A stretch of 64,000 bases of DNA from Thalassocella blandensis. Its GTDB lineage: Bacteria > Pseudomonadota > Gammaproteobacteria > Pseudomonadales > Cellvibrionaceae. How positions within the stretch are numbered: position 1 is the stretch's first letter; every line of letters begins with the position of its first letter. The notes under the pieces were generated by a model, which had not been told where the DNA came from, made no database searches, and saw only the letters and a list, made by a program, of their open reading frames with translations. The stretch covers positions 365,255 through 429,254 of the forward strand of contig CABFPG010000006.1 in assembly GCA_902141825.1 (NCBI GenBank), in the 5' to 3' direction. Positions 1 through 9,058 of this stretch are shown here, one piece after another. Position numbers and translations under genes: made by a program.

Positions 1-897
1 GACCCTATTCCCGCTGTCAACCACGATCTAGTGAATGGGGATGATATAGAGCAGCTCAAAGCCATGATCTTAAATTCAGGTTTGTCTGTATCTCAACTGG
101 TCTCCACCGCATGGGCTTCCGCCTCCACCTTCCGTGGTTCCGATATGCGTGGCGGCGCCAATGGAGCACGAGTCAGACTGGCCCCACAAAAAGACTGGTC
201 GGTTAATCAGCCACAAGTATTGCAAAAAGTGCTCAGTTCACTGGAAAACATACAGCGTGAATTTACTGCAAACGGCAAACAGATCTCACTGGCAGATTTG
301 ATTATACTAGCCGGCTGCACGGGGGTTGAACAAGCGGCTAAAAACGCCGGGCATACCATTAAGGTTCCATTTACCCCAGGAAGAATGGACGCCTCCCAAG
401 ATCAAACCGACATTGATGCGTTTGAGGCTTTGGAACCTTTCGCCGACGGCTTTCGCAATTATTCGAAAGCCGACTACGCTGTAAAGCCAGAGGTGATGCT
501 GGTGGATCGCGCTCAATTGCTCACCCTTACCGCTCCTGAGATGACCGTTTTACTTGGAGGAATGCGAGTCCTAAATACCAATGCAGACCAATCTTCACAT
601 GGCGTGTTAACGAATCAGCCGGAAGCACTGACCAATGATTTTTTTATCAACTTATTGGATATGGGAACAGAGTGGAAAGCCACGGCTAACTCCAAAACAA
701 TTTTCGAAGGTAAAGACAGAAAAACAGGAGAGCCACGCTGGACAGCTACTCGCGTAGATCTGATTTTTGGCTCACACTCGCAGCTGCGTGCTATTGCTGA
801 GGTGTATGGCAGTTCAGATGCCCAAGGTCAATTCATTGAAGACTTTGTTCGCGTCTGGGATAAAGTGATGAATCTCGATCGTTTTGACTTAGCGTAA
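1..897 (+). CDS. katG: Catalase-peroxidase KatG, C-terminal part (5' truncated by window edge)
   Basis: Bifunctional haem catalase-peroxidase that removes hydrogen peroxide. Only the last ~298 codons are present; the frame is open from base 1, so the gene starts upstream of the window. The visible segment is the non-catalytic C-terminal domain of the KatG family, recognised from its conserved beginning ([20 protein letters not shown], then the [17 protein letters not shown] block) and the family-typical [14 protein letters not shown] end. The haem-binding and active-site residues lie in the missing N-terminal half, so activity cannot be judged. It ends 29 bp before a strong hairpin shared with the convergent channel gene. 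Identification is secure. Confidence 0.97.
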   Translation, partial: DPIPAVNHDLVNGDDIEQLKAMILNSGLSVSQLVSTAWASASTFRGSDMRGGANGARVRLAPQKDWSVNQPQVLQKVLSSLENIQREFTANGKQISLADLIILAGCTGVEQAAKNAGHTIKVPFTPGRMDASQDQTDIDAFEALEPFADGFRNYSKADYAVKPEVMLVDRAQLLTLTAPEMTVLLGGMRVLNTNADQSSHGVLTNQPEALTNDFFINLLDMGTEWKATANSKTIFEGKDRKTGEPRWTATRVDLIFGSHSQLRAIAEVYGSSDAQGQFIEDFVRVWDKVMNLDRFDLA

Positions 898-925
898 GGC
901 CCACTTCAACACAACTTTACTCGGT

Positions 926-956
926 ACATAAAGCGCTCACTCAGGGCGCTTTATGT
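926..956. terminator. Bidirectional terminator hairpin between katG and the convergent channel gene
   Basis: An 11-bp perfect stem (ACATAAAGCGC pairing with GCGCTTTATGT) around a 9-nt loop. It lies between convergent genes, and the stop codon of the minus-strand gene is inside the stem. AT-rich ends on both sides fit a terminator acting in both directions. Confidence 0.8.
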
Positions 957-1817
957 TGTGCGCCATGCCCACATCTGTTTAGTTTCCACCACCTTCCGCT
1001 CCACTTCGTAACTTACATTAATCATCCACGCCTGATAATCCGGGTCGAGCTTTTTCATTTCAGCGGTTAATTCCTGTAGAAAATACGATTCTATCGGGCC
1101 CCCTCTATTTGGCCAGATTCGAAATTTTAATCGTAAAAACTCTTTGCCGGTTTGCAAGGTAATACGCCCCTCATTGGAAGGCTCGCGAATCAAAATTCCA
1201 GCAAACTGCTCATGGTAACTGTGCATCAAAGTATCCGCCACTTCATGCATTTTAGTTTTTACTTCGTCCTCTCCTCGCAAGGTCAAATCCACAATACATC
1301 GCACATATCCTCGCGGATAAGAAACAATATTTGAGATGGTCCGATTTGGAATAAACACTGACGCCCCCATCGCATCTTCCAACTCAACAAAGCGCATGGT
1401 AATCGCTTTTACAATCCCTACTTTGCCACTGATTTCCACTAAATCCCCGACATCAATCAGATCCGAAAATATAAACGTAAGGCTAGAAACAACATCCTGC
1501 ACCACGCCTTGAGATCCAAATCCAATGGCCAACCCTACCACCGAGGCACTCGCGAGATACGCCGTTAACGACACACCCAATTCACGCAAAATTAAGCCCG
1601 TCGCCAGAAAATATAAAGTGAATACGATCGTGCTGGTGGCAAGCGTTCCAACCGAGCGAAGTTTACGATAACGGCGGGTTTTATGGCTGGTGATCATCAT
1701 GGAAGTCAGGCTGCGTATCACAACCACGATGAGGTGCGTTATCAGGGCGACGCCGAGGAATACCAAAATTCTCGCTGGTAGAGAAAACTCACGAATGGAT
1801 TGCGTTATTTCATCCAA
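951..1817 (-). CDS. Small-conductance mechanosensitive channel (MscS family)
   Basis: Inner-membrane channel of the MscS family that releases solutes on hypo-osmotic shock. The 288-aa protein has a hydrophobic N-terminal helix (~15-37), a second at ~61-80 and a Gly/Ala-rich pore helix (~84-110, AIGFGSQGVVQDVVSSL). The beta-domain signature follows (DVGDLVEISGKVGIVKAI, then VFIPNRTISN). Length and three-helix layout match the compact MscS core. The only in-frame start I find is a TTG at 1817, with a weak GGAG upstream; a start slightly inside cannot be excluded. It is convergent with katG and shares its terminator. Confidence 0.9.
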   Translation of the reverse strand: MDEITQSIREFSLPARILVFLGVALITHLIVVVIRSLTSMMITSHKTRRYRKLRSVGTLATSTIVFTLYFLATGLILRELGVSLTAYLASASVVGLAIGFGSQGVVQDVVSSLTFIFSDLIDVGDLVEISGKVGIVKAITMRFVELEDAMGASVFIPNRTISNIVSYPRGYVRCIVDLTLRGEDEVKTKMHEVADTLMHSYHEQFAGILIREPSNEGRITLQTGKEFLRLKFRIWPNRGGPIESYFLQELTAEMKKLDPDYQAWMINVSYEVERKVVETKQMWAWRTT

Positions 1818-2140
1818 AGCAACAACTCCGTCAAATGCTATGTGAACTCATAAGTTTATCAACTAATCCTAATCCAGGAATGTACTTTTTACACAATGCT
1901 TGCCTGATGCATAACTGCAACAGACCAGAGCCTTGGCGCAAAAAGCATCTTGCGCCACACATCACGGAAAATTAGCTTACACAATAAAAACGATTGAATC
2001 GCTTAAATAAATAAACTCATTTGGTTTAGTTGAGATTACCACGACAAACTTTTCAACTTGAGCGTATTTGGGATTGTTCGTCGCTAAATTCAAACTACAC
2101 TAAATAGAAAGCAATATTCCTGGGTTAGCCCTTGAAGTTG
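1818..2140. other. Intergenic region between divergent genes
   Basis: About 320 bp of AT-rich sequence between the divergently transcribed channel gene and the periplasmic binding-protein-like gene. It should hold both promoters, but I could not pick out a convincing -35/-10 pair or operator. Confidence 0.5.
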
Positions 2141-3013
2141 ATGACTCGATTTATATTTTGCCTCACGCCCTGCAGGCTGTGCCTGGTGTTTATGATATGG
2201 CCGTGGCTGGCAACCGCAGACCCCCGCCTCACTGAATACACGTATTTGGGGGGCGTCGATCGCGCCTACGAAATGGCCATAATCCGCCTTGCATTGGAAA
2301 AAACCCGCGAAGAGTACGGTGATTTCAAACTCATGGAAGCGCCACAAATGAATGAAGCAAGGGGTATTGCCAGTGTCATGGATAATGCCTACGCCAACAG
2401 CATTCGAGTCTCAGTGTATCGCAAGAGTTTTGCACAGGACGCAAAAATATCGATCGTTCAGTTCCCAATTTATTTAGGGGTTCTCGGGTACAGGGTATGC
2501 TACGTTAATAACGATAGCCTGGCGAAATTACAGCATAAAAGCTTGGACACGGATATAAAAAAGCTCATTCACGGCCAAGGTGAATTTTGGATGGATACAG
2601 ATATACTACGTGAAAACGGCATAAAGGTCGTTACAGGCAACAAGGCGGAAAACCTTTATAAAATGCTATCGGTCAAAAGAATGGATTTGTTTTGCCGGGG
2701 AATCAACGAAATCACCTCGGAATTGAAATACGCCAAACTATATTCCAATATATCTTTGGATACCTCTATCGCTTTCTATTACGAGATGCCGTTTTTTGCC
2801 TATGTGAACAGTCAAAATAAAGAGTTATTTACCAGACTGGATAGCGGCTTTAAACAGGCATTTAACGATGGGTCGTTGCAAAGAGTTTGGCATGAATATT
2901 ATGGCCGCAGCGTTGAAGAATCCGATCTAGCCGACCGTCGGATTATCACTTTGAAAAACTCAGAGTTGGAAAAAGCCAAACTGAACATAGCCCCGTTCCT
3001 ATATACGTTCTAA
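2141..3013 (+). CDS. Periplasmic solute-binding-protein-like (SBP family 3-like) secreted protein
   Basis: Probably a periplasmic protein of the extracellular solute-binding family 3-like superfamily. The 290-aa product begins with a signal peptide (hydrophobic LCLVFMIWPWLATADP, cleavage after ATA). It then shows the lineage-typical pattern of stand-alone binding proteins: YTYLGG, a LALEKTREEYG helix, NEARGIASVMDNAY, and a C-terminal FKQAFNDGSLQRVWHEYYG block resembling the last helix of bacterial substrate-binding domains. No permease or ATPase is adjacent, so it is not evidently an ABC importer subunit; such orphans often act as sensors or are uncharacterised. ATG at 2141 is preferred over a TTG at 2132. 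Substrate unknown. Confidence 0.7.
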   Translation: MTRFIFCLTPCRLCLVFMIWPWLATADPRLTEYTYLGGVDRAYEMAIIRLALEKTREEYGDFKLMEAPQMNEARGIASVMDNAYANSIRVSVYRKSFAQDAKISIVQFPIYLGVLGYRVCYVNNDSLAKLQHKSLDTDIKKLIHGQGEFWMDTDILRENGIKVVTGNKAENLYKMLSVKRMDLFCRGINEITSELKYAKLYSNISLDTSIAFYYEMPFFAYVNSQNKELFTRLDSGFKQAFNDGSLQRVWHEYYGRSVEESDLADRRIITLKNSELEKAKLNIAPFLYTF

Positions 3014-3051
3014 AAAGCGTTTTCATTTCATTGAAAGCCACCAACACAAAC

Positions 3052-3088
3052 AAGCATGCACGACCCTATTTTAGACTCATGCATGCTT
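3052..3088 (+). terminator. Rho-independent terminator after the binding-protein gene
   Basis: A 9-bp stem AAGCATGCA/TGCATGCTT around a 19-nt loop, followed by a T-rich run (TTTTTATT), 39 bp downstream of the stop codon. Confidence 0.7.
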
Positions 3089-3233
3089 TTTATTGGCAAG
3101 GCTTACAGGTTGAGAGCAATCGACTTCGAAACTATCTCCGTTGAGGCATGTAGCCTTACATGAAAAAGCTTCAGACGCTCACCTCAGAGCAATCACTTCC
3201 GAGATAAACTCTAGCAATATGCCCCTCAGTGTT

Positions 3234-4190
3234 TCAGTGTAATCGATACCATTTTGGCTCTTTGATCGACTTGAGGCGACGCCGAGTCCACTTGTGCTGA
3301 AGCAGAAACGCAGGCGCTTCGTTTGTTTCGCAAAAGCCAAACTGTTTAGGCAGTTTGGTGTAAATGGATCGCGGAGGCTTTCCCATCACTTGCTTTATTT
3401 TACAGCCGGTTTCAAAGGTATGATAATAAATATGACGAATACCTAGTTCATTCCGAATAAATTGAATGGCGGCTGTTAAACTGGCTTCCGCCCATATTTT
3501 TTTATAGGGTTTCAGCGTGTTTTCCACGTAGTTTTCAAGGTCTTCATAGCTTCCGTTAATCTGATAGTGCACAGGAACAGGATCGGTAGAAAGTTTTTCC
3601 GTTGCACGACGTCTTACTATCGCAAGAATAGTTTCCGCTTTACGAATCCAGTCGTTTTGAATTTCTTCTATCAATACGCAATCACTTTCAAAATCCACAT
3701 CCATTCGCACCCAGGACATGGTTTTCAGTCCATCGTGGCGAATTGGATGGCCATCGTACTCGAAAGGACCATAGGCGGCATCTGAAGGCTTTATTAAACG
3801 ATTAAACTCCATCAAATGCTGACGATTGAAATTCAGCTGTAACACCAGGTTCGATTGATTCCGTGTGGTTTGATCCCAACCGCGATCACCATCACCCCAT
3901 TTATCCAAGGTTAATACGAAAGGCACGGCATTTTCTGGCAAAAAGTAATAGAAATCCTGTTGTGACAGGGTCCCATCACCAAAGTGTTTCAACACTTCTG
4001 AAAACCCTGGCTTTTTAGTGAAATCAATATGTATTAATTGCTTAAGCTGGGATATTTTCGCACGCCCCATTTCTCGCTTTTGCATTTCAAACTGTAATAA
4101 GTCAATGCAATATCTATCTTGATAATAATGAAAAAGCGTTCTTTCACCACCTAAGCACGCGATTATCTCGTTTACAAGTTCTTGTTTCAT
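3234..4190 (-). CDS. Conserved-type protein of unknown function (318 aa)
   Basis: I do not recognise the family. The 318-aa product has no signal peptide or membrane segment and looks like a soluble globular protein rich in aromatic and charged residues. Notable stretches are an acidic-aromatic patch (WVRMDVDFESDCVLIEEIQN), a run of basic residues at the C-terminus (KWTRRRLKSIKEPKWYR) and several conserved-looking Trp and His residues. Its ATG at 4190 lies inside the 3' end of a 53-aa reading frame on the same strand (overlap 4144-4190), so the two are probably translationally coupled. A weak GAAGAAG purine stretch precedes the start. Confidence 0.6.
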   Translation of the reverse strand: MKQELVNEIIACLGGERTLFHYYQDRYCIDLLQFEMQKREMGRAKISQLKQLIHIDFTKKPGFSEVLKHFGDGTLSQQDFYYFLPENAVPFVLTLDKWGDGDRGWDQTTRNQSNLVLQLNFNRQHLMEFNRLIKPSDAAYGPFEYDGHPIRHDGLKTMSWVRMDVDFESDCVLIEEIQNDWIRKAETILAIVRRRATEKLSTDPVPVHYQINGSYEDLENYVENTLKPYKKIWAEASLTAAIQFIRNELGIRHIYYHTFETGCKIKQVMGKPPRSIYTKLPKQFGFCETNEAPAFLLQHKWTRRRLKSIKEPKWYRLH

Positions 4191-4305
4191 TTTTAATTTC
4201 TTCTTCTATCCGTAGGGACATATCGAGAGCAATTAACACATTGCGCTCACTGCAATTCATATGTATTTGTAATTTACTGCCTATTGGTTTTTGAAAAAAA
4301 CTCAT
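4144..4305 (-). CDS. Small protein of unknown function (53 aa) overlapping the next gene
   Basis: A 53-aa frame starting at ATG 4305, preceded by a good Shine-Dalgarno (AGAGGT, 4 nt before the ATG). It overlaps the start of the 318-aa gene by 47 bp in another frame, an arrangement typical of translational coupling. The peptide is hydrophilic with no recognisable domain (begins MSFFQKPIGSKLQIHMNCSE). It could be a real small protein or a leader that regulates the downstream gene. A longer reading frame back to 4362 has no better start. Confidence 0.4.
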   Translation of the reverse strand: MSFFQKPIGSKLQIHMNCSERNVLIALDMSLRIEEEIKNETRTCKRDNRVLRW

Positions 4306-4504
4306 ATTGACCTCTTTATTTGGGCAAAAGTTAACCTGGTGTCTAAGCTTTTCACTCGACACAGACTCTTAAAATATAAATGCAAAGTACTAGCGCATTG
4401 TCCGCCTGCGAATGCATGACGAAGGACAGGAAAAGGCTAATAGTTTGATTGTTAAAATTTAATTTTGAGTGCGCTGGATTACGCAGAAAGACGATAGTGT
4501 TCGT

Positions 4505-4579
4505 TTAGCTAAAAACGAATAACGCGGGCATACGCATAGTGGCACTCAACTGATTGAATGAACGACGTTTTATGATCAT
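4505..4579 (-). CDS. Tiny ORF (24 aa) with near-ideal ribosome-binding site
   Basis: A 24-codon frame, start ATG 4579, with a textbook AGGAGG six-mer exactly 5 nt upstream. The peptide is basic at the N-terminus and ends hydrophobic (MIIKRRSFNQL, then PALFVFS). It lies ~200 bp upstream of the 53-aa and 318-aa frames on the same strand. It may be a leader peptide or a small functional peptide. Its reality rests on the ribosome-binding site alone. Confidence 0.4.
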   Translation of the reverse strand: MIIKRRSFNQLSATMRMPALFVFS

Positions 4580-5267
4580 TTGAGCCTCCTCTTCTATGCA
4601 AAATTCATGTATAAGAATAGTCATTCAACAAAACATGGGATCATTTTATTGAAAATTAAACCGCTTGTTGCAATTTGCATTCACGCGTATTTAATGGGTG
4701 CGCACTATAAAACCAACTCGTTTAAAGTACAAGCATAAATTCAATAACTTTTTATATCGGCTTAACGACATTATTAATAACCATTCTCTATATGAAGCAC
4801 AGCAATAGCCCGCTTATATCTACGCAATGAAGAGATAAACGCGAATATTGTATTCTTTAATCTTTAACCTCAATCCTTTTTAATATTCATATTGGAAGCT
4901 ACACATTCTTGGATAATTTACTTTATTTCCTAAGCCGGAAAACACACCTGAAAGTGCGCAGGATTCTTTGCTAAATGCGTTTTGTGGGACGACGCCGTTC
5001 ATTAAATAAAATACGCTTATCTCGTCACGATTTTTGTGATGCATATTGCCGAACCGGCACAATAACTTTGAATAAAAATTCAACCTCCAACTCCATTGCT
5101 TTTTCTAACGCGTAGTTTCAGATAACCAATATTTCAAACATCAGGTCACTCATATTTTGTGATGACCAGTGTTTTAGCAAGCAGATTTTGTTTAACCACA
5201 ACAACGTCAATCATACGCCATAGAAAAAGGAATATTGAAGTCTCCACTAAACAAAGAGGTATCACTT
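4580..5267. other. AT-rich intergenic region, no gene supported
   Basis: About 690 bp of low-GC sequence separating the minus-strand cluster from the thaumatin-like gene. A 67-codon minus frame at 4880-5083 has no convincing ribosome-binding site or protein-like composition and is not called. Promoters for both flanking units must lie here, but none was identified with confidence. Confidence 0.4.
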
Positions 5268-6743
5268 ATGTATAAGCACATTCCTCGCAGTCCCACTTAT
5301 CACATGCTTCGCTATAACTTCGTTGCGAGTTATAGCAAATTAATGTATCTACTTTTAATCGCTCTCCTGAATGTGGCAATGTCATCCCATGCAGCCACTG
5401 TAAATTTAAGAAATAATTGTGGTTACACCGTCTATCCTGGTATTTATCCAGCCAACCTCCATCAGAACGGAGGCTGGTCCATGGCACCAGGAGCTTCAGT
5501 GTCATTCAACATTTCTGGTTCGGGAAGACTATGGGGAAGAACTGGGTGCAACACTGCCACCAGCCCGGCACAATGCACGACAGGCCAATGCGGAGGCACA
5601 GGGTTGCAATGCGCTGGTACAACCGGCGTTCCTAATACTTCTTTATTTGAATTCACAATAAATGCAAATGGGACTGACTGGTATAATGTAAGTTACGTCG
5701 ATGCTATCGATAACCCCATCACCGTTACCACCTCTAACACCAGCTGCATTAATCCAAGCACGTGCAATCCGGCAGTCAAAACCAATTGCCCTGCGGGTTT
5801 ACGCAGCGGTGATGTCTGCTTGAGTCCTTGCACACGTTACAATACCGATCAATTATGTTGCCGGGGAGCTTACGGCACCCCCGAAACATGCAATACAAGT
5901 TCCTGGTCCGCTGAAGCCAGAACTTACCTTAACAATGTTCACAACTACTGTCCTTATTCCTACGCTTATGCCTATGATGAACCCAGCGGTGCTTTGCGTA
6001 CTTGCCCCACTGGAACAAGTTACAATGTGACGTTCTGCGGAAGTGGTGGCGGCAGTGGCAGTAGCAGCAGCGGAGGGAATACAGTCGCCACAGTATTCCA
6101 GCATTGCAACTACACCGGCTGGTCTTCTTCATTGGGTGTTGGCAATTTTAATCTCGGCGCGCTTCAGGCCAGAGGATTTGTCAACGACGATGCATCTTCG
6201 ATTCAGGTAGCACCGGGATATGAAGCAGTGCTGTACCAACATGATAACTTTACGGGGTCTTCCATAGTCGTAACGGGGAACGATAACTGTTTCGTCAATG
6301 AAAGATTTAATGACCTTGCCTCGTCCATAATCACGCGTGCAACGGGCGGTGGAGGTGGAAACCCCATTACCATCCAGGCAGAAAGTTATTCTTCGATGAA
6401 CGGAGTACAAGTTGAAAGTACCACGGATACAGGTGGTGGCACCAACGTTGGCTGGATTGACTCAGGCGACTGGATGGCTTTTCCAGCCATCACTCTCCCC
6501 TATAGTGGAAACTATCGTATCGCTTATCGCGTGGCGAGCTTAAGTGGTGGCGGCACACTACAAATCGAACAAGCCGGTGGCAGCCCGGTATTTGGCTCGA
6601 TCAGCATTCCAAATACTGGTGGATGGCAGAACTGGACTACAATTTCCCATCAGGTCAATTTACCTGCTGGATCTGTGCAGTTAGGCATATATGTCCCTGT
6701 CGGAGGTTGGAACTTAAACTGGTTCAGCGTTACACCGCTATAG
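5268..6743 (+). CDS. Secreted thaumatin-like / crystallin-like / CBM6 multidomain protein
   Basis: A secreted protein likely to bind or act on polysaccharide. After a signal peptide (hydrophobic MYLLLIALLNVAMSSHA) comes a cysteine-rich thaumatin-like domain (~45-270; VNLRNNCGYTVYPGIYP start, CCRGAYGTPETC disulphide region, NYCPYSYAYAYDEPSG, TCPTGTSYNVTFC end). A Gly/Ser linker follows, then a beta/gamma-crystallin-like module (~275-355; VFQHCNYTG and YQHDNFTG repeats), and a C-terminal CBM6-type lectin domain (~365-491; IQAESYSSMNGVQ, GWIDSGDWMAF). Thaumatin-like proteins relate to GH64-like glucan binding, and CBM6 often binds beta-glucans or xylan. The ATG at 5268 with AGAGGT 7 nt upstream is preferred over TTG 5235. 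No classical hydrolase domain is visible. Confidence 0.85.
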   Translation: MYKHIPRSPTYHMLRYNFVASYSKLMYLLLIALLNVAMSSHAATVNLRNNCGYTVYPGIYPANLHQNGGWSMAPGASVSFNISGSGRLWGRTGCNTATSPAQCTTGQCGGTGLQCAGTTGVPNTSLFEFTINANGTDWYNVSYVDAIDNPITVTTSNTSCINPSTCNPAVKTNCPAGLRSGDVCLSPCTRYNTDQLCCRGAYGTPETCNTSSWSAEARTYLNNVHNYCPYSYAYAYDEPSGALRTCPTGTSYNVTFCGSGGGSGSSSSGGNTVATVFQHCNYTGWSSSLGVGNFNLGALQARGFVNDDASSIQVAPGYEAVLYQHDNFTGSSIVVTGNDNCFVNERFNDLASSIITRATGGGGGNPITIQAESYSSMNGVQVESTTDTGGGTNVGWIDSGDWMAFPAITLPYSGNYRIAYRVASLSGGGTLQIEQAGGSPVFGSISIPNTGGWQNWTTISHQVNLPAGSVQLGIYVPVGGWNLNWFSVTPL

Positions 6744-6784
6744 GGGAAATATTGCATAAAAAAGATAAAGTCACAGCGCGCTTC

Positions 6785-6814
6785 TCGGAGGTATGTCTTA
6801 GCACATACCTCCGA
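6785..6814 (+). terminator. Perfect 12-bp hairpin after the thaumatin-like gene
   Basis: TCGGAGGTATGT pairs perfectly with ACATACCTCCGA around a 6-nt loop, 41 bp after the stop. There is no U-tract, so it may be a transcript-stabilising hairpin or an atypical terminator. Confidence 0.55.
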
Positions 6815-6942
6815 TTACAAGAAATATTGATGAGCATCATACTATTCAGGCATAATACTCATTGCCTTAAGAATACAAGTAAAACCTGGTTAACATCGCG
6901 TGTTTTACCTCTGGAAGTTTTAAAAAACGGAGTTTTACTACA

Positions 6943-7530
6943 ATGAAATTACATTCCTACACAGCCAGGATATTTCTACTGCTTTTCTTAGCAAGTCCAT
7001 TCACCTTGCTCATTTCTAAAACTCAAGCAAGCAACATTCAAGCAGGAAAAACTCAATTCAGTAAAGAGTACGACGGGCAAACACCGCTTCAAGTCACATT
7101 GGCTGCTGATCAGGTACATGCCTTTAAAATCAATCATAAAAACCTTACGCTTGAATCAGTTTTGAAACTTGAAACACCCACCACGAATCAAAGCACTGCA
7201 TTGAAGGTTGACTTTTATTTTCGAAAGAATAAAAAGAAAATGTTTAGTCTCGATATTACAGACGAAATGTGTGATGGAAACTTTGAAAGCTATGTCACCT
7301 ACCAGCAATCCAAACAACGAACAAACCTGGCTTACTTCGATACAAAGCTGCCTTGGCATCAATCAATTCCACTTAGAGTAACGCTTAACAGGAAAACATC
7401 TTCAGGCTTTCAGCACGAAGTAAAAATACATGATGAAGTGATTGTTTTTGAAACTTACCAACGCGTTAACTTCGCACAGTTTCAAGCTCTTAACGGTGAC
7501 GTAAACCTCGTGATACCACAGTCCATTTAA
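6943..7530 (+). CDS. Secreted protein of unknown function (195 aa)
   Basis: Not recognised. The 195-aa product has a clear N-terminal signal peptide (basic MKLHSYTAR, hydrophobic IFLLLFLASPFTLLIS, likely cleavage near TQAS). The mature part is lysine-rich and beta-strand-like, with no conserved catalytic motif visible and a single cysteine. It lies between the thaumatin-like protein and a Sel1/TonB-C protein, all on the plus strand, and is preceded by a CGGAG purine stretch ~11 nt from the ATG. A periplasmic or secreted accessory role is only a guess. Confidence 0.6.
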   Translation: MKLHSYTARIFLLLFLASPFTLLISKTQASNIQAGKTQFSKEYDGQTPLQVTLAADQVHAFKINHKNLTLESVLKLETPTTNQSTALKVDFYFRKNKKKMFSLDITDEMCDGNFESYVTYQQSKQRTNLAYFDTKLPWHQSIPLRVTLNRKTSSGFQHEVKIHDEVIVFETYQRVNFAQFQALNGDVNLVIPQSI

Positions 7531-7559
7531 TTTCTTAGAATATTTTTTTTATTTACATT

Positions 7560-7637
7560 ACAACGAAGCTATCTAACGAAATTATCTAACGAAGCCATAC
7601 AACGAAATTATTTAACAAAACTATACAACGAAGGAAA
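7560..7637. repeat. 13-bp degenerate tandem repeat (six copies) reaching the next start codon
   Basis: Six consecutive 13-bp units of consensus HYAACGAARYTAT start at 7560, 7573, 7586, 7599, 7612 and 7625. The last unit (ACAACGAAGGAAA) supplies the Shine-Dalgarno-like GAAGG and runs into the ATG of the next gene. Confidence 0.75.
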
Positions 7638-9058
7638 TGATGAATTTAATCAAAGCGCTTTCTGTCATTTTAATGCTTTCTATATTGCAGACCAATGCAG
7701 CCACCATCGAAGAGTCGCTCGATAATTATGCGAAAGGTGAATTCGAAACCGCATATCAGCAGTTTATGGAACTGGTTGAATTGGGTAACGAAAATGCCAT
7801 GTTCAATATTGGTGTAATGCATGTCAGAGGTGAACATGTAGAAAAAGACAATATCACCGGCTATGCATGGATAAAGCTGGCTCTGGATTCGGGACATGAG
7901 AACGATAAAATTCTCGATATAGTGGCAAGACATTTTACGCAGGAAGACCATGCCGAAGCCATAAAGGTATATGACACCCTTTTACCAAAATACGGCAAAG
8001 ACGTATTTGTCTCTAAATATGTTCCAACGGTAGACAAGCTTTCTTCCAAAACCTATACACCCGCTCGTATCGCTTCCAGATTCACCCCCAAATATCCAAA
8101 ACAAGCCGCCAAAGCGGGGCTCTCCGGCTTTGTAGATTTACAGTTTTCGGTTGCCGAAGATGGTACGACAAGACATCACACCGTTTTGATTGCATCCAAT
8201 AATTATTTCAAAGATGCCGCTGTTGATGCGTTGAAGAAGAGCATTTATATACCCGCGCAACTTGATGGACGCCCTACTATTGAGTACGGCAGACGATTTC
8301 GTTTTAATTTCCAAATGCATGATGCAGAGGTAACACAGGAAAACATCAACAAGACCTTGGCAAAATATAAGGCCGGTGCGGAGGCCGGTAGTAGTGCTGA
8401 CAGCTATCTATATGCCTATACTATTTCCATTCTCTCTTCGCTAACCTCTGGCATGAGCTCAGATGATGGAAAAGATTTTCAATTGGATAACCCAACCCCC
8501 TGGTTTGTCAAATCGGCCCAAAGAGGGTATCCCCTGGCGAAATACGAATTAGGGAAAAATGCGTTATATGGAAACCAATGTGATGTCGACAATTTCAAAA
8601 GCCATTTCTGGCTGGAAAAGTCCGCTAATGATGGTGTTCCCGACGCTCAATTGATTTTAGGCCTGGAATATCTCTACGGGACACGCTACAAACAAAACAA
8701 AGACAAAGCGATTGAGCTTATAAGCCTGTCCGCTGATAGCGGTTTAAGCCATGCGCAGTTGTTATTAGCCTGGATTTACGCAACTGCAGCTGAACGCGAT
8801 CTACGTCAACCCCAAAAGGCTTTAGCCTATTTTAATAAGATTGAGCGAAAAGAGTATGTAGACAAAGTCAGCTATTATGAAACTCAAGCAGCGGTCTATG
8901 CGGCTAATTCTGATTTCGATGAAGCCTTGAAATGGCAAAATAAGGCAATTAAAGCGGCCAGGAAACTGCAGCTACCCTTGACCCGATTTGAAAATGCAAG
9001 CCAACGCTATCAACAAAAGAATACCCTGCAAAACTCATGGCTGGACAGTACCTTATAA
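7637..9058 (+). CDS. Sel1-repeat protein with TonB C-terminal-like domain
   Basis: A periplasmic scaffold-type protein. The 473-aa product has a signal peptide (ALSVILMLSILQTNAA), N-terminal Sel1/TPR-like helical repeats (~25-95; FNIGVMHVRGEHVEKDNITG, AWIKLALDSG), a TonB C-terminal-like domain (~140-225; RFTPKYPKQAAKAGLSGFVD, then a VDALKKSIYIPAQLDG block) and further Sel1 repeats (~280-400; AKYELGKNALYG, HFWLEKSANDG, ADSGLSHAQLLLAWIY). TonB-C modules outside true TonB usually mediate periplasmic protein contacts; Sel1 repeats bind partner proteins. Two ATGs are adjacent (7637, 7640); the ribosome-binding site lies in the tandem repeat just upstream. Confidence 0.8.
   Translation: MMNLIKALSVILMLSILQTNAATIEESLDNYAKGEFETAYQQFMELVELGNENAMFNIGVMHVRGEHVEKDNITGYAWIKLALDSGHENDKILDIVARHFTQEDHAEAIKVYDTLLPKYGKDVFVSKYVPTVDKLSSKTYTPARIASRFTPKYPKQAAKAGLSGFVDLQFSVAEDGTTRHHTVLIASNNYFKDAAVDALKKSIYIPAQLDGRPTIEYGRRFRFNFQMHDAEVTQENINKTLAKYKAGAEAGSSADSYLYAYTISILSSLTSGMSSDDGKDFQLDNPTPWFVKSAQRGYPLAKYELGKNALYGNQCDVDNFKSHFWLEKSANDGVPDAQLILGLEYLYGTRYKQNKDKAIELISLSADSGLSHAQLLLAWIYATAAERDLRQPQKALAYFNKIERKEYVDKVSYYETQAAVYAANSDFDEALKWQNKAIKAARKLQLPLTRFENASQRYQQKNTLQNSWLDSTL

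Noticed and set aside
4880..5083. 67-codon minus-strand open frame
   Set aside because: No ribosome-binding site at usable distance and no domain-like pattern; AT-rich intergenic sequence explains it.
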